From NCBI GenBank assembly GCA_963971225.1, contig OZ020267.1, positions 96,275,648-96,339,647 of the forward strand: a stretch of 64,000 bases of DNA, given 5' to 3'. Shown here in pieces: positions 1 to 12,647 of the stretch; the stretch's first letter is position 1, and each line of letters opens with the position of its first letter. Origin of the DNA: Melieria omissa. Lineage: Eukaryota; Arthropoda; Insecta; Diptera; Ulidiidae. The notes beneath the pieces are model-generated. The model was not told the DNA's origin, did not search any database, and saw only the letters and a program-made list of their open reading frames with translations. The translations under genes and the position numbers were made by a program.

Positions 1-1426
1 AAGTGTGCACTTTCTTTTCGATACAGTCCTTATCTACCAATAAGCAAAAGCTCAGTATATTTTATTTTTGTTAACTGTTGCCAAAAAACAGTTAGGTCTC
101 TCTTCATGTCGATAAGTTTGATGTTATTTATTATTATTATTATTGTATTATTGCAAAAGAGTCATAATTTAAATTGTGACATTTTTGACGAAATAAATCG
201 TTGTTGGACATGGTTTTAAGTAAAGTTGTGATAATTTTAGTATATATTTTTGAATAAAAAAATTAATTTCGAATTCTTAAAATTTTTCTTACGACTTTTT
301 AACTGTAATTTATAATTATAAAACACAGCGAAAGTGACATAACTTAAAATAATTCCGTAATTATTGAATTAAAATATCATCAAAACAGTCACAACTCAAA
401 ATTTTGGATTTTCTAGTGTAAAATAAAAAAACTCTTGTAACTTACCCAAAAGCATAATCTGTAAGGATTTTCTACTGAACGGTCTATAGTTATTTTAAAA
501 AATTTTTATTTAACTCAAAAACAGTTTTTTGCGTTTCACTTCACTTCCTGCCGTCACCGCGCATCACCTACAAATAAATAATAAACAATCCATGTCCTCT
601 CCCACTTCGTATTCCTTATTACTATATATTATATGCAATTGGTCAAGCAATTAGCACTCTTACGAAAAATCTACATTTTTATGTTTAAGTGGAAGTAAGA
701 TTACTAAAATAGTTTCCAAACGTATTCCTGTTTGCTTAGCTTATTTGTCCCACAGTATTTCTAATGTTATTTGTGAGTTTATGTGTCGTGAGTGAGCACG
801 ATAACGGGAATTTGTTAGCAGCAGTAATAAATTGAACATTTATTGCAAATTTTTAATAGTAAAGTGTGCATTCGAATTTCAAAATCATTGTGAGAAAGTC
901 GTGCGTTTTTGGAAATAAAATGAAAAGGAAAATGATATATTGAAAAATACTCGCATTGGTGGTAGGTAATTATTGTTTTAAGTAGTTTGGAACGGTGTAT
1001 TGAACAAATTATATTTTTTTAAGGATGGTGCAAAAAACTGAACAATTCACGTTAATCATATCCTCTTATTTGTTCTGAAATTAAAATATAATTGAATTAA
1101 AAAATTAAAATTGTAAGAGTTTCTTTTAAACATAAAAAGCGGTTCATTGCTTGAAGCGTGCTAACTGGTTGACCACCCACTGTACTTACCATTTGTTACT
1201 TACCGCTATTCCTCATCCGCTATCCACTCTTTCCTTATGTACTTACCGACGGCGTACCTCGCTGTCCAAATCGGTGCTTGCGCGGCTGACGGCCACTCAT
1301 CATCCGACCTCCGACGAAGACACCACGCGACCCGCGGCGACAGTCAAACATTTACAAATCACCACAACGATCAACGATCCAACGTCATATTTTCGCAGCA
1401 TCAGTTTTCATACAAAATATTGTACA
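1..1426. other. AT-rich non-coding stretch
   Basis: No coding region, RNA gene or recognisable repeat was seen. The sequence is AT-rich with short (ATT)n runs near 130. Possible reading frames in 1150-1536 are short, have no recognisable protein features, and the right-hand ones run into the transposon end at 1431. Confidence 0.6.
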
Positions 1427-2148
1427 TTAAGGCAGGTTCTCACCTTGTGGATCCGAAAAAGTGCACTTTTTTTAAGAAAACGGTTAAAGATACAACGCTG
1501 AAAATTGTTTCTGGATATGAACACACATTTATTTAGAGAATACAATTTTTCAAATTGAATGAATCAAAAAAAGGGGGGGAGGGGGCGTCCATGAGTGGCG
1601 GCATGTCGGCGAGGAGGTGTCCTGCTACCGGAAGTGATTCCGTCAAAACCCGTGATCGGAAACACAAAAATCGAACACATTCTTAAAGTGTACCGTATTA
1701 TCTATTGAATGAACTACGATCATGAAAAAAAAATTGAAATTAAAAAAGTTATGAGGTTTTGAAAAAAAAATAACGATTTTCGCATTTTTTTGTTCACTAA
1801 TTATTTTTTTAAATAAACAATTTTCAATATTTTTGGCTGATCGTAGTTCGTTTATTAGAAAAAACCCTAAGGAACATTTGGAAAAAATTTGGTGACGATT
1901 GGTTCATTCCAGCGCCTTCAATCACTTCCGTAAGGTCCGAAAATGTGGTTCTGAGAAAAACGCGTTTAAAGTTTAAAGCGCGCTTGGCCGGTGCTCTACA
2001 CTGCTCTATGTAACGGCCTGTAACTTTTGTAATTTTTCAGATTTTGATCTGAAATTTCTGCAGCACATTTTTGAAACATATATCTACACGATAAGGCAAA
2101 AAAAAGAAAATTATTTTTTTTTTTCCACAAGGTGAGAACCTGCCTTAA
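1427..2148. mobile_element. Non-autonomous TTAA-target DNA transposon (MITE)
   Basis: The element body is 1431-2144 (714 bp). It is bounded by perfect 20-bp terminal inverted repeats, GGCAGGTTCTCACCTTGTGG at 1431-1450 and its exact reverse complement at 2125-2144. A TTAA duplication lies immediately outside each end (1427-1430 and 2145-2148). No transposase frame is present inside. A second inverted motif around GAACTACGATC occurs internally near 1707 and 1838. TTAA targets are characteristic of the piggyBac and Kolobok superfamilies; the termini do not start with the usual piggyBac CCC, so the superfamily is left open. Perfect TIRs suggest a fairly young copy. Confidence 0.85.
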
Positions 2149-2598
2149 AGACACAGTTCATTATACAACACATTTCGTACCCGAGAAGCATAAATTTGAA
2201 TTAACCTGCATTCGCTAAACAACCAAAACATTTAACATTATATATTCACATCAATCAAAACGAAATCAACATTGTAAACCTCTAAATTATATACCAATCA
2301 TATATTATCGAACTACATTATACACTTATCCCAACAATTCACATTAAATACTTAAACCCACATACGGGTACATATTGTACATACTATACATACACTGATA
2401 CATTTTTATAACGTTTCAAACCAAAGTCTCCCGGTCATCTTCATTCAGTCCACGACGTAAAGTGTTTCAAGGGGTTTCAACACTTTTGCTGTGCGTGTGC
2501 GATATGTATTTAAAAAATCCTTTAATAATAATTATGTTTGATTTTCATGTTAGTCTACAAATAGTTTTATTAAGAATTTTTTTTAGTCGTTTTATGAG
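2149..2598. other. AT-rich non-coding stretch
   Basis: Nothing recognisable: no frame of useful length and no repeat boundary apart from those of the neighbouring elements. Confidence 0.5.
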
Positions 2599-2838
2599 AA
2601 CAATTATTGGTGACTTTTATTTTTTAGTCATACATTAAAATCAGTCAGTGACTTTTATTTATTCATTAATAAAAATCATTCAGTGACTTTTATGTTATAA
2701 GTCATCGATAAAAATGAGTGAGTTTTATTTGTAAAAGTCATTAATAAAAATCATTCAATGGTTTTTTTTTTTTATTTACAAAAGTCACCAATAAAAATCA
2801 TTCAATGACTTTTGTGTTTCAAGCCACCAATAATTGTT
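2599..2838. repeat. Foldback minisatellite element with terminal inverted repeats
   Basis: The ends are 18-bp inverted repeats matching at 17 of 18 positions: AACAATTATTGGTGACTT at 2599-2616 and the complement of AACAATTATTGGTGGCTT at 2821-2838. Between them are about five degenerate units of 35-40 bp. They alternate GTGACTTTTAT with ATAAAAATCATTCA, which are themselves near-complementary, so the whole 240 bp can fold back. No coding capacity. It could be a foldback transposon relic or a palindromic minisatellite; no target duplication was recognised. Confidence 0.65.
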
Positions 2839-4622
2839 ATCATAGGACAACTGAAGTCAGTAATGCTAAAATCTGTCTTTAATGCAGATGCCTCAATCTT
2901 TGTCTAACATATTGTCTCCATATGACCACGTAAGCCATTTCTTGGAATTATTAATACTACTGCAACCCATCATCGTCGCCAAGGTTACTGACTGACTTTA
3001 GCCCTCCGAATAGCTTTTGTACTGGAGCTGCAACATTGATCGCTTCATGTTGACTCGTTACGCACCGTTAAATAGCTTCTGCCAAATGGCACTAATACTG
3101 CCCCACGCTTCCATCCCCCCATCCAGTTGGCCCACTCGACGGCTCACTCATCATTTTGACTTTGATTTAACTGCACTGCCTTCATCCACTTACAGCGCCA
3201 TTTCCCTTGCAACAACGCCAATCAGTCGCCCATCTCCCGACACCGCCGCCCTCGTTAGAGGTCGAAATTGACCGCCGACACACACGCGCGTGCCACCAGC
3301 ACAAACACAAAGTAACCAACTGCAACACGAATTGGCCACACGGCTCGCCAAGCAGGTACTGAACGGGTGAACGGCTGAACGAACGGCGTCCGGACAGGTG
3401 TGATGCACGTGTACGCGCCTGCACGACTAACTCCAGGCGCCGCATTGTTTGTTCGGTTGCACCTCGACGAGGAGCAGCTGTTAATTTAGTAAATTGCCTT
3501 GTAATGAGTTGGAGGCGAGAGCGCGACAGCGGCAGCCAAAAGTGTCCAACTTGCAACTTGTGCAACGTGCATAATAACATTATTCACCGACGGCCCGAAG
3601 GAGCGGCGAGCAGCGAGCGGCGCGCGGCAGACGGCGGCACGTATGGGGAATGCGAAATTACATTAGTGTCAAGTGTCGCGTGGTGCAGCAATATTATTAG
3701 CAATAACCGGTGGCGAACAGCGCCGGCCTGATGTGTGTCGTGTGCTGTGCAGTGTGTCGCACTTTGGCCTCATCAGTCACCAGGCCGGCAGTGTTGCTGC
3801 TTGCTTTATTGCTATAATAGCATCCTAAATGTGTGCTTTATTATGAGAGCCGCTGTGAAGTGTTGTTGTATATTTTGATGCTATTATTGCTACGATATTT
3901 TCATTTTCATTGTTGCTATTTAGGTTTGGCTTCAGGATGGTAAAATATTATTTCACTCTGCATTGTGTTTTAATTTCGCGCTTTACATTTAATTTCATTT
4001 TATAGTTTCGTGTCTGTCCTTATTCCACTAACGTCTCCCTTTTGTGTCTGTTGTATTTCCCCTGTCCACTGTCAATGTTTTTGTTGTCGTCTGGTCGTCT
4101 GGTCACAGTTGCCACTCGATCAAAATTTTGCTAACCAGATTTTTCGAGAAAAAGTTACCGAAATCTAGGAAATGTAACCGATGCATGGTTTTTTCTGGCT
4201 GCGAAAAAGTTTTGTTTTGGTCGGGCAAAAACTTCCAAACGTAAGTACATGCGAGCAAAAAACTAAAACGGGTTTAACATGCCACTTCTCATGCAAAAAG
4301 TCATCAAGCATGAAAGTAACCGAATAACCAAACACAAAAAAAGTAACCTATTTTGGTTAAAAGTAACTAACTGTAGCAACCATGGGTCTGGTTTGTCTGT
4401 GTCTGCGTCTTTTGCGGCTGCTGTGTCAATATGTCTGCCTGTGTTCATACATACAGACATTTTGTTGATCCCTTCGAAAACTCCTGACGAGGTCCTAGAA
4501 AGCATTGCCGCATAATCCTTCCTTTGACGAATGTAAGTCAAACGCGTATCGCATTAATTTAAAGCCAAATTTTGGCTCTTAGACGCAAACGAAATGCTTA
4601 AAGGGAAAATTTTGTGTGCACC
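2839..4622. other. Non-coding stretch, GC-richer between about 3080 and 3760
   Basis: No gene can be supported. The part at 3080-3760 is distinctly GC-richer than its surroundings and contains overlapping frames on both strands. None has domain-like composition, so this is more likely regulatory or an untranslated exon than coding. Confidence 0.45.
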
Positions 4623-5151
4623 TTAACCCTTTCGACCCCAAAGTTGCCTGAGATCAACTTCACCTGTTTGTTATGTTGTAGCAAAAGCTACGATTGATTT
4701 ATGGGTTTAATTTAAGTAGGCACCAATAAATAAATATTTTTAGAAGTGAATTCAAAGCAAATTACAAAAATTGTACTGTTATCCCCAAAATAATTTCCAA
4801 TAATTTGCAGCGATATCAGGGAAGTTTGTGTTTTAATTGAAGTCTACAAATTGGGTGCATTTGATCAAAACCCTGTTTCTTTAGTAATGGTTAAATATAA
4901 TCAAAAAGTGATCATTTTGTATTTTTCCATAAATATTCCATAATATCTTGAACCAAAAAATATTGATAACAAATTTATTTAACCCGTTTTAAGCTAAAAT
5001 TGTTCAAAAGTAAACTAGCTCTAGAACTTTAAATAAGAGGCGTACCGACTTCAAATATCGTGTGCACACTTCTTAGGTAAGTGTTTCATGACTTAAATAC
5101 AAAAAAGTAATATCGAGATACAGGGTAAAATTCGGGGTCGGAAAGGGTTAA
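4623..5151. mobile_element. piggyBac-type MITE, copy 1
   Basis: The body is 4627-5147 (521 bp), flanked by TTAA at 4623-4626 and 5148-5151. The left terminus reads CCCTTTCGACCCC; the right terminus is its inverted copy with one extra base (CCCTTTCCGACCCC). TTAA targets and CCC-starting inverted termini are hallmarks of piggyBac-superfamily MITEs. A second full-length relative lies at 54600-55011 and an inverted internal fragment near 51240-51475. No open reading frame inside. Confidence 0.85.
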
Positions 5152-6980
5152 AGGAAGGTTGACAAAAATAGTTCAAGTGAAAACAATTTTAGAACGAATC
5201 TATTAATTTTAATTTTTAAATTAATTCCTTTAAACTTTAAACTATTTCTCTCCTTTAAGCCTGCGTTGCAATCTCGCAATGAGGCTTTAGAAACCAACTC
5301 GATGCTCGGAACAGCGTTTGTAGGCTCAACAAAGTCATAAGTCGGTCACACTCAGCAGCTTATTGCCGCCCACTTAAGCTCACAAAGGCAGCGCAATATG
5401 TGCCAATCAACTCCATGACCTCTTAAGCAGACAGTGAGGCTAGCAACCCAGCGCAGTATGAACGAAACGGTGGCACTCGGCATTGAGCTTACAACGCTAA
5501 AGGACAAAGGCGAACGGTTTAAGTGTGACCACACGCCGGACACTCCAAACGATTAAAACTTGCTGCATTTAAGTTTTTGTGTTGTTGCAGTTGTAGTTGT
5601 TGTTACATTGCATTTACGAGGAATCAAACCCAAATGCGCTTTGCTGCATCCTGAAATCGGTCAGCGCTGCGTTGCACAAACAACTAAACTTTAGGCACCA
5701 CAGAGAAAAGTGAAGAGAATGAAACCCAACTGGGTTGTCAACTTTCAAAGGAATTTTCAATTAAAAATCGATATTCACACTAATTGCGAAAATGTTGCCA
5801 CAAATGACACACACACACCAAATGCACCACTATACGTAGATATCGTTACAGTTGACACACACACACATACACATATATGGGCATCAACTGCAACGACAAC
5901 GCATTACAATTTCAGTACCGAATATGACAACCAATTTTGTGGTTTTGCTGCTGTGGTTGTGCGGCACCAACCGACTGTTGGCCGCTGTCCCTGTTTTTGT
6001 TTTTGTAACAGCTAACAACTAAAACAGCTATAACATTGTACATTACAAGGAACAACAAACCACTTCCCCTTCCAGTTGTGCCCGCTTGGAAAACACAACT
6101 TAACAGCAAATTTTATTAAAAAGGTTTCAAAGCGCTTTCAAAACTTGGCCAGCGGATACCACCGACCACAGACACACAAGCACAGCGCCATGGCCGCACA
6201 AATAGCCGAATAAACAAATCCGAGAAATAGCCAAATGCAAATGCAAATTCTCGCAACGCCAATGCAGCGTAATTGGAGCAAACGCTTCCCACACGCTGCA
6301 CAAACAGTGGTTTTGTGGGCGGCGCAAGTAACGGCGACATAGCCGACTGGCTGCTAATGGGGACCAGGGTTTCATTTCACATTTAAAGTTGACATCAAAA
6401 GGTAGGGCGAAGAGGGTCGCTTTGTGTGAAGCATGAGGTATGGAATCGTCGAATATTTTGCAATTTGTGTGACACTTTGAGCAATTACAAGAACACTTTT
6501 GCATGCCAAGGCAAGTTAAATAAAACGAATTGAAAGCGTAAGAAATGTGACAGCGAAATGGCGAGAGAGAGGAGTAAAACATTTTGGATGGAATATTGTC
6601 ACGCAGATATATCCATGGATTATTTGATATATGAGTATGAGAAGATCATTTGAGAAGCCATGTGCGTCCAGTGACTTTAAATTATAGTTGGGTGGGTTAA
6701 GTTCGATAAGGCTGGGTGGCTTCCTCTGTCCAAGACTCACTAATTCCTGCATTGCCAAATCGCATTCTTTTGGAAGGTGCATGAAACATTATTGCTGCGC
6801 CAGAAATTGCAAACAGTTCGAAGAGGGAGGAGACCTGCAATTTAACGCCGAATAACCGCGACGGTTGGCAGTAGGCAGGTTCGTTTCATACTTAGAAGTT
6901 TTGCCATTCTCTGCCAACAGTGCAGTTTTGTCTTTCTCATAATTATCATCAAATTCTTGTGGAAATCAATAGAAGTAGAA
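5152..6980. other. Non-coding stretch with (CA)n runs
   Basis: No gene is supported. Short (CA)n runs occur near 5808 and 5855-5875. The apparent frames at 5710-6015 and 6127-6782 include these low-complexity runs and show no protein-like features. Confidence 0.5.
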
Positions 6981-6984
6981 TAGT

Positions 6985-7072
6985 GCCTGACCTAGGAATC
7001 GAACATAAAACCTTTAGCTACTAGAGTCTGGTATGAAAAACCAGCGCGCTACCCACTGCACTATCGAGATTG
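6985..7072 (-). repeat. tRNA-like sequence (tRNA pseudogene or SINE head)
   Basis: Read on the minus strand, a pol III A-box-like TAGTGCAGTGGGTAGCGCGC (7044-7063) is followed by a hairpin that pairs CTGGT with ACCAG around a 7-base loop. A B-box-like GTTCGATTCC then follows (6995-7004). The D-arm and anticodon region resembles elongator tRNA-Met, but the acceptor stem is not convincing and the variable region is too long. It is therefore better called a degenerate tRNA-derived sequence than a functional tRNA. It directly neighbours a non-LTR retrotransposon relic. Confidence 0.6.
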
Positions 7073-7269
7073 GTTTTGTTCCAAGCTAACACGACTAGCA
7101 TGCCTCGCCATCAGTGGCACCATGGTTACATGTCCGACTGTGGCAATAGAGGATATTCTAGGCTTAAAACCCCTGTACATCGTCATAAGAAAGATGGCAT
7201 CTTCGGAAGTTTTGAGATTATGCAACATCGGCCCAAACAGTCAGTAGGTCAGTGCGTAGCCATATGGAT

Positions 7270-7640
7270 CACATGAGCATACTCAACAAAACTCTCCCTC
7301 TCCCTGATCTCTTACATATGGTGTCCGATCAGACCATACAGACATATAGATTGCACAAGCGTTTCGCGATTAGGTTCCCGGAGCGTACTGAGTGGGCATC
7401 AGGCGAGCCAACCTTGGGCGCTAGGGTTCTCAAATGGTTCATTGACGCATCGAAGACTGCCTCTAGTGTAGTCTTTGGACCTAAAACTTCACTGGCAATT
7501 CTCTGAACATTCGGGTATTGAAGTTAATGAAAAATCTGACGAACTTGCACGACAAGGTTCAGGAACTGCACTAGTGGGACCGGAACGCTTGTGTGAGATC
7601 AATTGGACCTCAGTCAATTCTGACCTTGACGGGTTCGACC
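7270..7640 (+). pseudogene. Decayed non-LTR retrotransposon, RNase H region
   Basis: Two fragments in different frames match the RNase H domain of I/Jockey-type LINEs. The first (about 7350-7505) has LGARVLKWFIDASKT followed by SSVVFGPKTSLAI, the family's first catalytic Asp strand and its VFGP segment. The second (about 7500-7620) has HSGIEVNEKSDELARQGS, which corresponds to the conserved HSG-IxGNExADELARxG block holding the last catalytic residues. The frame change between them near 7505 and the degraded flanks show a dead copy. AT-rich sequence with an AATAAA-like motif to about 7940 may be its 3' UTR. Confidence 0.75.
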
Positions 7641-8501
7641 GATAAAGGAAAAACAATATTAATAAAAAAAATTCCTATATATTTTTGAAAACTTATTGTG
7701 ATGGCTTAATTGGAACAAGTTTTTCTCTTCTGAAGTTTGGGAAAAGACCGTCCGATGGGTCTCACGTGTCCTGAAGATTAACAGTCAATCGCTATGCTGG
7801 TTAACTCGGGTTAAATAAGAAGGAGTTGAAAACAGTGGCCAAAGACCAAACCTTGTGTGCCGTCATGTTCCGTTCTGTCTGGATATGTCTTCCTTGACCG
7901 GCTGTGAAGAAATTATGAATATTGAAATAAAATTTTGTTAAATAAAAAATTATCAATTAATTTAAATATGGAAAAACACAAACACAAGAAATCATCGAGT
8001 TGGACCAAAAATAATACACAATGTTGCAGCTAAAATTTTACAAATATGTGTTTTTTTTTAAACTACATTTTTTTATATATGTATATAATAATTTTGTTTT
8101 TTTTTCATTTTCACTGCATCAATTCATAGAAAGACCAGGTTTTGCCACGTTTTCACATTTCACAATTATTTGCCATTGTCTGCTGCACCGTTTGGCTGCT
8201 GGCAATTTCAATTTTTAATTGCCAGCTCAATGCTACAACTTCCGGTGCGACACAAACAAATACAATGCACAAATCACGTGCGGGATAAATACGAATTTTG
8301 AATGAGAACGTTGTCAAAAGCGTAATAGAATTTTATATAAACGTGATTTAATGAAATTGAATCGACAAAGTATTTAAAGTAATCGAATAAAATATAAACA
8401 AGAAAGTGGAAATAAAAACCGTACAAAAGTGAACCATTGTAGTGAAAGGGTTAAAAGTTGAATGAAGTTTTTGAAGCATATTAATCTGAAACTTAATATC
8501 A
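7641..8501. other. Non-coding stretch
   Basis: The left part to about 7940 may be the 3' tail of the non-LTR relic. The rest is AT-rich with no recognisable gene or repeat. Confidence 0.4.
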
Positions 8502-8677
8502 ACCCTTATGTGTGTGATAAGGTACCCGGGTACCCGCGAAAAATGAACTTTTATATTGCTGAGAACTTTAAAACTTAGCGGGAATGGCAAAATTTCGCAC
8601 ATTGAGAACAAAAATTTGGAAATTTGTATACAATTTGTAGTGGGGTACCGGGTTACCTCATCACACAGGTAAGGGTG
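8502..8677. mobile_element. Short element with imperfect terminal inverted repeats
   Basis: The left end runs ACCCTTATGTGTGTGATAAG then GTACCCGGGTACCC. The right end, reverse-complemented, runs ACCCTTACCTGTGTGATGAG then GTAACCCGGTACCCC. This gives about 30 bp of imperfect inverted repeat around a roughly 110-bp AT-rich core. No coding capacity and no clear target duplication, so the superfamily is not assigned. Confidence 0.6.
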
Positions 8678-11671
8678 GGTGTTTTTTCAGCACACACACT
8701 ATGGTTAAAATGTGAAACTCTATGGATAGTTTCAGTACTGAAATCACTGCTATTTCAAATATTTTGAAGTATCAAATAAAAGCATTCATGTTTGTTTCCT
8801 GCTCTTTCAACAACAACAACAACAACAACAAGCAAAACCAACCACCTCCAGCCATGAGTTAACACTTGCATTGTTTCTTTCTGCTTTCCTACTACAACAC
8901 TTTCTCTGCGCAGCTCTGACTCTTCTAGCCACAGTTTGACTTTCTCCGCTGCAAACCGTCTGCTCGTCAATTTTTATGACGAGTCTGCTAGCTAGCTTGC
9001 ATTCTTTCAAAGCATTTTCCACTGCTGCCAGCATTTTGTCGTTTAATCCATTCCCGCTCGGGCTGTGCTATCAACCAAAAATATCAATAAACTTCGTTGA
9101 CCAAAATTCCTAAAATGCAAAACAATCATGTCAGCCACTCAACGTGTTGCTGACTCTATGGTTGCTGCATAAAAATCCCCAGACACTTTTAGCAATTTCC
9201 CCGCGGACAATTCAGCCAGCTCGATTGTAGCCACACTGGCAGCCAACAACAAAAACACACACATCCACAAAAACAGCAAGTGAGATTTTAATAAAGTGGA
9301 CACTGTGCTGTCCAGCTCCAGCTTCAACTTCAGGTTTACTATGTTGCCTCTTTTTAGGTGGATTTAAGTGGCGAAATAGCGAGACAAGAGGTGAAATAGA
9401 TGGAGATGGAGATGCTCTACTGTATACTTAGTTGCTGCTGTTTGCACTGTGAAAAAACTGCATAGAAAGAAAACACAAAGTAGCAACAAAAATACTTCGT
9501 GAATATGTGGTGCAACAAGGATGTGGAAAGGGAAACAGAATTCATGAATACGTGGGGCTACAATGAGTTGAAAGGAGGACGAGGAAGAGGATCATCAATA
9601 GTTCACTGCACTGTTTAGCATTTTAATTTAAATTCCAGCATTGATTAACTGAACGCTTATTGCTTTTGTCCTCCTCTACACTGTTTTGCACTAAAAGTTA
9701 AATACATTCCACAGCACAGAAATTAACTTCAATAAAAGTTTTATTACTTTTTACCTGTGCTTTGCTAAAGCACAGATTTAAGTGCTCAAAAATTGTGCAG
9801 TGCACTTTTTTGCAAGTGCACAGTGTTGCATAAAAAAGCGAAAAATTGCCCCGAAATCAGTTTTTTTCCAATCAATACCATCGACTAACTATTTTGGCTA
9901 CCGGCAAGCAGTCACAGTTGAAGTATTAACGCCGCACATGTGCACATCGCATGCCGCTAATGACTGTTAGCACGAAATGGTTTTCAATTCTCCATCAATG
10001 TTGCCATTTAAGTGAACAAATTTCTACTTTATTTTGCCAACAAAAAAACATATTTTCCATATTTCTCTCGCTCACAATTCACTCGCAATCACTGCCCGAA
10101 AATAACGCGCGCCAAAAACATTCGACGATTCTCCCCGCATGCAACACAAATAACAAATGCAACAACTACAACAAAAGCACATTGCATAGATTCATGGCAG
10201 CCATTGCCTATGAATGAATCCATCCATATGCCATGCCCAACTTTTCATGCATTTCCCCCACTATTTTCTCGCCCATTATTCTCGACTGCCTTTTCAGCCT
10301 TCAATGTTTTCATCTATTTCTGTATTTCTTTGGTCCCGCAGCGCTCTTTTGCCGCTTCCCAGCACAACATTTTGCTACGCAATTCCCGCGCCGCCACACA
10401 CAACACCAACACTACGCACAATCCACACATGCAATGGGGCACACATGCACGTTGTGTGTTGGTATGCGTGCGTCCCACTTTCAATTTGTTAGCCGCTAAC
10501 AGTTGCCTTGCGGATTTAACGCTGGCGCATCCATCGACTCAGCACGACTGCAGGGATTTTGTGGCAATTTCAATACAAATTGGAAATTTTACGGTCGCTT
10601 CTGCTGCCGCCGCCAACGCCATCGCCACCTACCCGCCCACTCGCCAGCCAGCAGCAGGGTTTTTTGTGTTGGTGCTGTTGTTCTTATTGTTGTTGTTGTT
10701 CGGTTTTGAAGGTTTTTCATTTCGCCTGTTACGAGTGTAGTGTTGAAAGGGGACTAAAAGGCAAAGTGGGCAGCGCCAGAGCGCGAAAAAATGCGAGAAC
10801 GCGGCGCAAGTGAAAGGCGTGAATCCCAATCCCAAAAGCAATCGCCGATTTCTGTACATACGCTTCGATGATTATTTGCGCTCTTTTCAATTTCCTTTCA
10901 TGCCTCACATCAGGCCGTTTCCCCCAGGTTCAGTCGCTTTATGGCTGAAAAGCGCAGTCAGCAGCGCCTAAAAGCGCACTACACATGTCTGTTTGCTAGT
11001 CGGGCGCACGTTTTGGTGGTCGAGGTCAGCGCCATTCGCAATTCGCCTACATTCATGAATTTTTGAGCGCCATATGAAGCACAGTTTGAGGCGAATGCAG
11101 CAGCCATGAGTGGTGCGGCCGTGTCTGTGTGTAATTTAGTGCAGCGTTTAGTGTTTTGCAATCGTGTTGACCATTTTATTAGTCACAAATGCCAGTTGCA
11201 CGCACTATCTGTAAGGGTCTACAAGTACGTGTTTTTCTGTGAGTGTGTGAGGTTCTCCATTAGTTTTTTAACTGACTTAGAGTGCAATTGAGTGAAAAAT
11301 GCGCTTTCACTTGGCATTGTAGAATTGGAATAAAAACTGCAATTTCAATAGGCTTTTTTTTGCTGTGCTTGAACCAAAGTAATTGTACGCCAAAAAATAT
11401 GCTATGGTCAACGAATGGAAGCTAAATGTTAAACAAAGCTTTTGTTATTGCAAAAATGCAAAAATGGTTTGAAAATATGATGAAATAACTCTTAGAGTGC
11501 CACAAAACTACAAAGAGGAATATAGTTTTAGCGCCTAGAAAGATCTTTAGTCATAATGCGTAAGGAATCTCAAACTAGTTTAATTTATTGAAAGGTTCGA
11601 AAAACAATTGGAATTGATCAGTTGGATGGTTGAATACTGCAAACATTTTCGAAGACCAACATTTTTATAAA
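8678..11671. other. Non-coding stretch with CAA microsatellites
   Basis: (CAA)n lies at about 8809-8831 and (TTG)n at about 10683-10700. Several overlapping frames at 10012-10813 are low-complexity Ser/Pro/Cys/Leu strings without domain features. No gene is supported. A somewhat GC-richer part at 10500-11110 could be regulatory. Confidence 0.45.
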
Positions 11672-11772
11672 AGGAGAAATCATAGAGTGATTTGAAGCTG
11701 ATTTCAACATCCACATTTCGACATTTTAACAGAAGAAGAAATCATAAAGTAATTTGAAGCTGATTTCGACAT
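11672..11772 (+). repeat. Two-unit tandem repeat, about 61-bp period
   Basis: Two similar units, each containing GAAATCATA.AGT.ATTTGAAG followed by CTGATTTC.ACATC, start near 11672 and 11733. They differ at several positions. No coding potential. Confidence 0.6.
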
Positions 11773-11779
11773 CGACTAG

Positions 11780-12647
11780 GAAATGGTAAATCAATTAGAA
11801 ATCAAATATGATGTGTCATCGGTCTAATCCAAGACTGCAGCAAGAGGTGAACATGAAATCACATCAATATAAACATTTTGGTGATATTGATTTGATTGGT
11901 GATTGGTGTTTTTTCTTGCGAAAGAGTTTGAAATCTTGGGCAATCCATCAGGATAACAGATTCTTACCGGGTAAAACCACACTGTTAGTTCTTTTATTTT
12001 CTAAGTATCGCATCGCAAAGGCGGTTTCAACTAAGCCTACATATCTCGGCTACATATGGCCCATTCTGCTCGTCTCAGCTCGGTTTTTATGGATGTTACA
12101 CCATTGCATATTGCCTCCCATGCCTGCACTGACTGCACCATTGCGTCAACAAGATTTCCTGGACTCAGATTACTCTGCGTTGTTAAACGTTTAATCTGAA
12201 ACGTACGCCGCGGCGTCGTGATTCTTGAGCATTCAAATAAGTTGTGCTTTGTGTATTTTGGCTTGTTGTATGATGGTCAGTTGGCGTTGCCATCATAGCC
12301 ACCGTGGCGTATGAGGAACTGTGTTAAGTTAGTTAAGTGAAAGTTCACCTCGCCATGTTTCCTGTTAGTCCATTTGTCTCTGCAGAGGATGAGTGTGTGC
12401 GTCTATCGACTTTTAATCGAGTGGTCACATCGGTTCTGCCGTTGTCTCATGGTGTTTGATCTTTCGGTGCGCGCTGCTTCCTTTTTAGGACGTTTTCCTT
12501 TGCAGTTATATACGCTGCCTCTCATTTGCCTTAATGTCAATTGACAGCACACTGGAGATAACAAAAGTTCTTTCTTTCTTTCTTCTTTTTTCAACATCGT
12601 TCTAAATGTGATCATACTGTCACTCATACGCCCCGATACGCAGATAT
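11780..12647. other. Non-coding stretch
   Basis: Nothing recognisable. An open frame at 11808-12194 on the plus strand has no domain-like composition and is not called. Confidence 0.4.

Noticed and set aside
10012..10740. 242-codon plus-strand open frame
   Set aside because: Low-complexity composition, no recognisable domain, overlapping open frames in the other phases and a CTG/TTG-type start.
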